Source: UBA1181 sp963619325 (lineage in GTDB: Bacteria > Bacteroidota > Bacteroidia > Bacteroidales > Paludibacteraceae). From it: 64,000 bases of DNA. The stretch covers positions 62,001-126,000 of the forward strand of contig CAVEVQ010000001.1 of assembly GCA_963619325.1 (NCBI GenBank), written 5' to 3'. The notes under the pieces were generated by a model that saw nothing but the letters and a program-made list of their open reading frames with translations, was not told where the DNA came from and ran no database searches. Below, in pieces: positions 61,501 through 64,000 of the stretch. A program made the position numbers and the translations under genes. Each line of letters opens with the position of its first letter. The first letter of the stretch is position 1.

Positions 61501-64000
61501 ATTCATCGTCTGCATAAAGGTTCATCGACCTAACCTCATTAACTTCAAAATCATGTTCTGCAGCCAGAAGATAATAAGCAGTATCAGCGCAAAAACCTTC
61601 GGAAGTTGAATAAACAACCTTATAGAAGTTGTCTGTTATTCCATCTGTGTGAATATCTCTTCGCTTATTGCCACGAACATCATTATTTTCAACATCGTTA
61701 TCAAACCACCTTACAGTTGTCTTTTCTGCGATGTCTTCATATCCGATATATTCAATTGATGGTCCGCAAGAGTATGAAACGACGGTATCTTTTCTAAAAT
61801 CTTTGATTACGCCCACAACATAAAGAGAAACGTTGTAGGTGGTATCAACACCATTTTCATGCTCTGAAGTGTATGAAAACGAATGTCTTCCCTTCTCGTA
61901 ACTTTGTCCGTTTACCATATATGTCGCATCACAGATAACCATTGAAGTGTCAACCGTTACTGGTTTCAAAACATGAAGCGTCAAATGAGCTGCTCCGACT
62001 ACTTGTGTTTCTCCATCTTCATTGAACGTTACTCCATGCCATACAAAAGGAACTTTTGACGATTTCACCGTCGTATCTCTCACAATCGCATATTGCACAC
62101 CATCACATATTGTATTTCGCTCTACCTCGTAGGTTACCGTAGTAGTAGTAGGATTGCCTGCTTTGTCAGTTATCTTGTATGTAACACTCTTAGTTGGCTG
62201 ACTATAAGCATTCAGAATAAAATCTTCACCATTGAACGTGTTGAACGAACCACCATCTAAACTATACTCAATCTTCAAATCTTGCGGTAATGTACAATTA
62301 TCAGATACATGTTCAGTTATGTCTGTCAACGGCACATTAAACTTTACTACGCCTGTCGCTGAATCTTTGACTGCCTTCACCAAGTTTCCAAATGACACAC
62401 CCTCTCCATCGATAATAGGCGACGTAGCATCCGTCACACTCACCGTCTGTGTAGTACTTACTGTTGTGCTCTCAGTACCAACTGTCCACTTAATCTGATC
62501 TCCGTCAGCAAATTCGTAACGAGTATCCTTTTCAACTTTTATTGCATCTTTACTGTTAACCGACATATATATAACGGTATCAAAAGGAGCAACACCACAC
62601 ATATCCTTCACCTTTGGTGCATAATCTTTGACAAGTACGTTTGCCACACAGTTATCGTCTGAATTGACGACGATTGTCGAAGTCTGTGAAATTTCAAAAT
62701 TATGTCCAACAGTCAATGCAAAAACAGCCGTATCTGGGCAATACCCCTCCGTCGTCGCGTAAATAGCCTTATAAGTTCTATCCGCCAATCCATCTATGCG
62801 AATATCTCTTTTCTTGACGTTATAAGCACTCGCATTTTCAACCTCATCATCATACCACCTTACACTCGTTTTCTCCGCAATATCCTCAAAACCAATATAT
62901 TCAACAGTGTTCGCACAGACTTCCTTTCTAACCGTATCTTTAGAGAAACCGTCAATTTCACCAACAACATAAAGGTCAACATTATAAATCACATCATTGC
63001 CATCCTTGTCTTTCCCTGTATATTTAAACTGGCTCTTTCCTTTTTGGTACACTTGATTTTCAAATGTGTAGGAGGCTGCACAAATCACCATTGTCGTGTC
63101 TATTTCCTTTTGTTTTTCGACATGCAACGTCAAGTGGGCCGCACCGACTACTTGTGTTTCTCCATCTTCATTGAACGTTACTCCATGCCATACAAAAGGC
63201 ACCTTGTTTGACTCCACCGTCGTATCTCTAACAACCGCATACAAGACACCCTCGTGCAAGGTATTTCTTTCCACCTCGTAGGTTACATCAGCTATTCTTT
63301 CATTCCCTGCTTCGTCTGTCACCTTATAGGAAACCGTCTGCGAGGGTTGCGTATACACATTCAGCATAGAACTGAAACCAGAGAAATCACTATATGTGCT
63401 TCCTTTATCCATACTATACGTCAACTTTAGATTCTCTGTTGCCGTACAGTTATCCGACACACTGTTGCGAATCTCATCCTCCGTGACACTAAATGGAACA
63501 ACTCCCGAAACAGAATCATTCACACCCACAGGCTGATAGATATTTCCATTAGATAAACCTGGAGCAACTATTTTCGGACGAATGGTATCTGTGAGCGTAA
63601 CGGTACGCCACATATTGTCAAAAGCGGATGGATAATTTTCTTTTTTCTTACCCTCTCTCACATCATAATAGCGCAGACCAATAATCATAAAAAGTTTCTC
63701 TCCACTCTGCACTTCAACCGAATCCGTAGGACCAAGCTCTATTCCATCCCCACTTTTTTCTTCTCTCCAATAATATGCGATAGTGTCACTCACGTCATAG
63801 TCTGAAGGAACTGATGACGGCGATGAGAAGACGAAAGACGGAAGATAATCAAATCCTCTAAATTTGGCCTTACAATCATCATTGGCATAAAAAGAAAGGT
63901 CTTTCTGTTCGACCTTGATACCCGATGACTGGTCCGAACTAATTGAAAGCTCCAGCTCAGGAGCAAAAACAACATCCCACTCTATTGTATCACTACAATA
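58514..64000 (-). CDS. Giant repeat-built secreted surface protein with T9SS-like tail (N-terminus beyond window)
   Basis: The leftward frame is open from the window edge to the stop at 58514, at least 1828 residues; a GTG at 63793 is internal, since upstream codons (for example LSFYANDDCKAKFRGF) continue the repeat pattern. The N-terminal part has modules of 383 residues (1149 bp), each with VPFVWHGVTFNEDGETQVVG, a YxGxEDIAEKT segment, a DDxCxAxVLxKxYAP segment and an HYR-like SDNCT...YSLDG segment. Next are 50-residue repeats (VCEKELPLVWNGFDVF, AGCDSILTLKLNV), the last ones diverged. The C-terminus (IENLNVWI, FIVYALSGVELSVL, LNTGVYIGIM, LKYIKFIAE) looks like a T9SS sorting tail. Likely an adhesin or surface-layer-like protein; no enzyme motif seen. 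Confidence 0.8.
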   Translation of the reverse strand, partial: YCSDTIEWDVVFAPELELSISSDQSSGIKVEQKDLSFYANDDCKAKFRGFDYLPSFVFSSPSSVPSDYDVSDTIAYYWREEKSGDGIELGPTDSVEVQSGEKLFMIIGLRYYDVREGKKKENYPSAFDNMWRTVTLTDTIRPKIVAPGLSNGNIYQPVGVNDSVSGVVPFSVTEDEIRNSVSDNCTATENLKLTYSMDKGSTYSDFSGFSSMLNVYTQPSQTVSYKVTDEAGNERIADVTYEVERNTLHEGVLYAVVRDTTVESNKVPFVWHGVTFNEDGETQVVGAAHLTLHVEKQKEIDTTMVICAASYTFENQVYQKGKSQFKYTGKDKDGNDVIYNVDLYVVGEIDGFSKDTVRKEVCANTVEYIGFEDIAEKTSVRWYDDEVENASAYNVKKRDIRIDGLADRTYKAIYATTEGYCPDTAVFALTVGHNFEISQTSTIVVNSDDNCVANVLVKDYAPKVKDMCGVAPFDTVIYMSVNSKDAIKVEKDTRYEFADGDQIKWTVGTESTTVSTTQTVSVTDATSPIIDGEGVSFGNLVKAVKDSATGVVKFNVPLTDITEHVSDNCTLPQDLKIEYSLDGGSFNTFNGEDFILNAYSQPTKSVTYKITDKAGNPTTTTVTYEVERNTICDGVQYAIVRDTTVKSSKVPFVWHGVTFNEDGETQVVGAAHLTLHVLKPVTVDTSMVICDATYMVNGQSYEKGRHSFSYTSEHENGVDTTYNVSLYVVGVIKDFRKDTVVSYSCGPSIEYIGYEDIAEKTTVRWFDNDVENNDVRGNKRRDIHTDGITDNFYKVVYSTSEGFCADTAYYLLAAEHDFEVNEVRSMNLYADDECKAHVLLKNYAPSVNDLCITTKFDTVVYITVNDGERIKVADDTYYDFADGDKVYWTVGLENEGAGQFQTVSVIDTVMPKISVDGISIGKRKISVSDTITGMVDFNVSLEDIRNNISDNCTSVSDLIVEYGLDGNTFTPFSGDVFTLNAYTKTNLTVYFQVSDKSGNKNVASVTYEVDRDEDGYAFTRDTFVCNGELPLRWYGSDFTTSGESIEIGAVRLTAHERGLNERIQTEVACDKFEWIDGKTYTENTKSVFVKENGIGLCDSIIRLDLTILKTTYGEDVQNVCEKELPLVWNGFDVFSDTTIVIQNEAGCDSILTLKLNVLKTTYGEDVQNVCEKELPLVWNGFDVFSDTTIVIQNEAGCDSILTLKLNVLKTTYGEDVQNVCEKELPLVWNGFDVFSDTTIIIQNVAGCDSILTLKLNVSKATFGSEVLTVCESSLPIEWNGFKVEKDTTIVLENVAKCDSIVSLKLEVNPTLRSEFYAVGESVYIWNNKVYTKSGVYRDTFTSGVGCDSVVTMNLQITYKNVPITERVISCGSYLWNDTLLEESGLYFDTIPTLKGDSVISIMLTVNKPTYAKDTIVRNHCQSELPVFWEGNLLDAGMNTFHLENHLGCDSIVYVRLNVWPLYNDTLTIHACDVFVMNGKSFTTSGVYTDTLSSMTGCDSVVTVNLTVDYSSESEIVDTVYVGDTYTEYGLNLTFNKDQIFEKDVYLNTENGCDSLIHLTLVVRSKKFEIELSNVSGGFEMLNGNMVFCEEHNVEINYHITSGKANSYKVMFEMDAVSQGFRETEGEVADTVGTIKFDVPENVVPGSYKAFVQFYDDGYASDQVVATFYVGYGSDMFAVKSKNEISLKDNVYGFSEFQWYKNGIAIEGANSMTYQESQILDGVYVLGVKTIDGEETVVCGKQAKGIENLNVWIANNYSITRGGVATLYVEGLTSAEMERTKFIVYALSGVELSVLNGVEKENVLNLNTGVYIGIMKLDDTLKYIKFIAE
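60211..60660. repeat. 150-bp coding tandem repeats, two copies identical
   Basis: Copies span 60211-60360, 60361-60510 and 60511-60660. The last two look identical over all 150 bases, and the first differs at scattered sites. Each encodes a 50-residue unit with one Cys near the start and one in GCDSI. Copies diverge on both flanks, so the identical pair is a recent duplication. Confidence 0.9.
60985..63290. repeat. Long in-frame repeat of about 1149 bp
   Basis: The block beginning CGACTACTTGTG at 61996 recurs at 63145, an offset of 1149 bases (383 codons), with near-identity over about 60 bases and weaker similarity elsewhere. The boundary motif YEVER/YEVDR occurs near 63284, 62130 and 60980. 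A further partial copy runs to the right edge. Confidence 0.75.

Noticed and set aside
63791..63793. GTG as the start of the giant surface protein
   Set aside because: The frame continues upstream to the window edge and those codons encode recognisable repeat motifs, so this is an internal valine.
1..64000. tRNA, rRNA, insertion sequences, integrases and phage genes
   Set aside because: Looked for in the intergenic stretches and the translated proteins; none found by eye. A tRNAscan or Infernal run would be decisive for small RNAs.

Overview
The window is a 64 kb stretch of chromosome from a member of the Bacteroidota, most likely order Bacteroidales. The evidence is the promoter form (TTTG, 19 bases, TAnnTTTG; four perfect matches), the near absence of Shine-Dalgarno leaders, C-terminal domains of the type IX secretion (T9SS) sorting class, and family-typical proteins such as the DUF3078 barrel, EpsG-like polymerase and CotH/lamin-tail proteins. 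The genus cannot be named from sequence alone. I saw no rRNA, tRNA, CRISPR array, transposase or integrase.

Layout, left to right. 1-7.5 kb: sufB (cut by the left edge), dgt, and the sbcD-sbcC repair nuclease. 7.6-11.7 kb: a Uup-like ABC-F ATPase with a dipeptidyl-peptidase IV homologue lacking a signal peptide. 11.8-15.6 kb: a small outer-membrane barrel, a lamin-tail surface protein and asd, the last two fired from face-to-face promoters. 15.6-19.9 kb: a three-gene extracytoplasmic module (CHASE2 sensor, WG-repeat caspase-like protease, FecR-like/DUF4384 protein) bracketed by its own promoter and terminator. 19.9-24.3 kb: rpsF-rpsR-rplI, then past a terminator an S4 protein, a Rieske-like lipoprotein and a CotH surface protein. 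24.4-30 kb: a secreted CMD-cupin fusion, a beta-helix protein paired with a tiny T9SS-tail protein, and a vWA/coiled-coil/DUF3883 protein. 30-39.2 kb: an AraC regulator, then the leftward group ftsY-rimO-S66 peptidase-radA-TPR-DUF3078. 39.3-48.7 kb: a rightward run of TPR protein, outer-membrane barrel, DjlA-like co-chaperone, Wzx flippase and two different polysaccharide polymerases, facing three leftward glycosyltransferases (48.7-51.3 kb). 51.6-58.4 kb: a TetR-controlled RND efflux operon (tetR-tolC-adaptor-pump) ending in a PII-like gene. 58.5-64 kb: a giant repeat-built surface protein cut by the right edge.

The least described parts are the CHASE2/caspase/DUF4384 operon, the vWA-DUF3883 protein whose nuclease-type domain lacks its acidic catalytic residue, the pairing of a beta-helix protein with a separate sorting-tail protein, and the PII-like gene within an efflux operon. 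Several surface proteins carry T9SS-like tails, and the Wzx/Wzy/glycosyltransferase cluster could make the polysaccharide to which such cargo is anchored; that link is inference.
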